DNA from: Diphasiastrum complanatum
Lineage: Eukaryota; Streptophyta; Lycopodiopsida; Lycopodiales; Lycopodiaceae
Length of the DNA stretch: 64,000 bases
Assembly (NCBI GenBank): GCA_029204225.1
Contig: CM055092.1
Location: 10,753,806-10,817,805 of the forward strand
Direction of reading: 5' to 3'
This document shows positions 62,776 to 64,000 of the stretch, in pieces. Each line of letters starts with the position of its first letter. Position 1 is the first letter of the stretch. The notes below the pieces were generated by a model. The model was given only the letters and a program-made list of their open reading frames with translations, was not told the DNA's origin and made no database searches. The position numbers were made by a program, and so were the translations under genes.

Positions 62776-64000
62776 AGGATGAGGTGATGGGATTTGATGC
62801 AGGTGATGTGAAAAAAGAATAGGGACATCTTACAATCTATTGAGTGATGACATATTCTTGGGAATCTTTCTGATGCATCTGGATATTTCAATGCCCTAAG
62901 TTATTGGCTTTGAAAGAATAGGGTGTAAGGATAGTACTTTTTATGTTGGTTATGTTTTTGGGTGTGAAAATCTGCTGTTATTTGAAATGAACTCTGTAAC
63001 TTATTGACAATAATCTGCTGCTTTCTATTGTTAGGGGTATGTTAATAAATAAGACGATGACATGATGGGATCAGATGCAGGTGATGTGAAAACAGAATAG
63101 GGACATCTTACAATCTATTGAGTGATGACATATTCTTGGGAATCTCTCTGATGCGTCTGAATATTTCAATGCCCTAAGTTATTGGCTTTGAAAGAATAGA
63201 GTGTAAGGATAGTACTTTTCATGTTGAATGTTCTATGCTTTTGAGTGTGAAAATCTCCTTTTTTGGAAATGAACTATGTAACTTCTTGACAATAACTTAC
63301 TGCTTCCTTTTGTTAGGGGTATTATAATAAATTAGATGATGAGGTGATGGGATCAGATGCAGGTTATTGGAAAACAGAATAGGGACATCTTACAATCTAT
63401 TGAGTGATGACATATTCTTGGGAATCTCTCTGATTGCTTTTGGACATTTCAATGCCCTAAGTTATTGGCTTTGAAAGGATAGGGTGTAAGGATAGTACTT
63501 TTTATGTTGGCTATGTTTTTGAGTGTGAAAGTCTGCTGTTATTTGAAAATGAACTCTGTAATTATTGACAATAATCTGCTGCTTTCTTTTGTTAGGGTTA
63601 TATTAATAAATTAGATGATGAGATGATGGGATCAGATGCAGGTGATGTGAAAACAGAATAGGGACATCTTACAATCTATTGAGTGATGACATATTCTTGG
63701 GAATCTCTCTGATGCGTCTGAATATTTCAATGCCCTAAGTTATTGGCTTTGAAAGAATAGTGTGAAAGGATAGTACTTTTCGTGTTGAATGTTCTATGTT
63801 TTTGAGTGTGAAAATCTGCTTTTTTTGAAATGAACTATGCAACTTTTTGACAATAACTTACTGCTTCCTTTTGTTAGGGGTATTATAATAAATTAGATGA
63901 TGAGGTGATGGGATCAGATGCAGGTGATTGGAAAACAGAATAGGGACATCTTACAATCCATTGAGTGATGACATATTCTTGGGAATCTGTCTGATGCATC
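62776..64000. repeat. roughly 280-bp tandem repeat in uS3 intron, dimeric order
   Basis: Five units, the last cut by the window edge. The marker GATGGGAT..GATGCAG starts at 62786, 63064, 63346, 63625 and 63907, giving steps of 278, 282, 279 and 282. Odd units share ATGTTGGYTATGTTTTT; even units share GTGTTGAATGTTCTATG. Every unit has ACATATTCTTGGGAATCT and AATGCCCTAAGTTATTGG. Confidence 0.95.

Overview
This window is plant nuclear DNA from a large, transposon-rich genome. Three things show it: a CBL-interacting protein kinase (CIPK), a family tied to plant calcium signalling; the first coding exon of a plant-type ribosomal protein uS3 gene under a telo-box; and many Ty1/copia and Ty3/gypsy LTR retrotransposons with plant primer-binding sites. 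The species cannot be named from the sequence. CIPK introns of up to about 5.3 kb suggest a large genome.

Layout. 1-30.5 kb is a mosaic of nested, broken retroelements. In order: a minus-strand gypsy gag-protease segment with PBS and part of its LTR (1-4571); a minus-strand copia element with a long LTR of about 1.6 kb (4572-8607); integrase and gag scraps (8608-10205); a minus-strand copia gag-protease-integrase fragment ended by a (GA)n tract (10206-11997); the 3' part of a plus-strand gypsy element with an extra coiled-coil ORF and its 3' LTR (about 12.8-17.1 kb); a minus-strand copia element without an integrase core, whose 5' LTR is split by a solo LTR with a 5-bp target duplication (about 19.2-23.7 kb); a head-to-head gag/RNase H scrap with an LTR (23.7-24.6 kb); and the best-preserved copia element (25220-30522).

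30.5-33.5 kb is AT-rich and ends with a 42-bp tandem repeat upstream of the CIPK gene. 33571-48422 is the intact CIPK gene: 14 exons, 449 codons, every junction GT-AG and in frame. Its introns hold microsatellites, a degenerate small LTR element, a LINE reverse-transcriptase fragment and an antisense copia fragment. 51.4-55.0 kb is a second copy of the long-LTR copia family with a gypsy LTR piece inserted and an in-frame integrase deletion. 58351-58753 is a miniature LTR element (TRIM) whose two LTRs each carry a tRNA-like pol III promoter sequence. 60.8-64 kb holds the promoter, 5' UTR and first coding exon of the uS3 gene, then an intron longer than 2.8 kb that contains a roughly 280-bp tandem repeat with a dimeric higher-order pattern.

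Only the CIPK and uS3 genes look functional. All retroelement coding regions carry stops, frameshifts or deletions; many of the stops fit C-to-T decay (CAG, CGA or TGG turned into a stop). The most interesting signals are the tRNA-bearing TRIM, the recurrent CTTCGC/GAAGG motif arrays shared by unrelated LTR families, the extra ORF of the gypsy element, and the exon-like cassettes in the uS3 intron repeat. All calls come from reading the sequence by eye; no database search was run.
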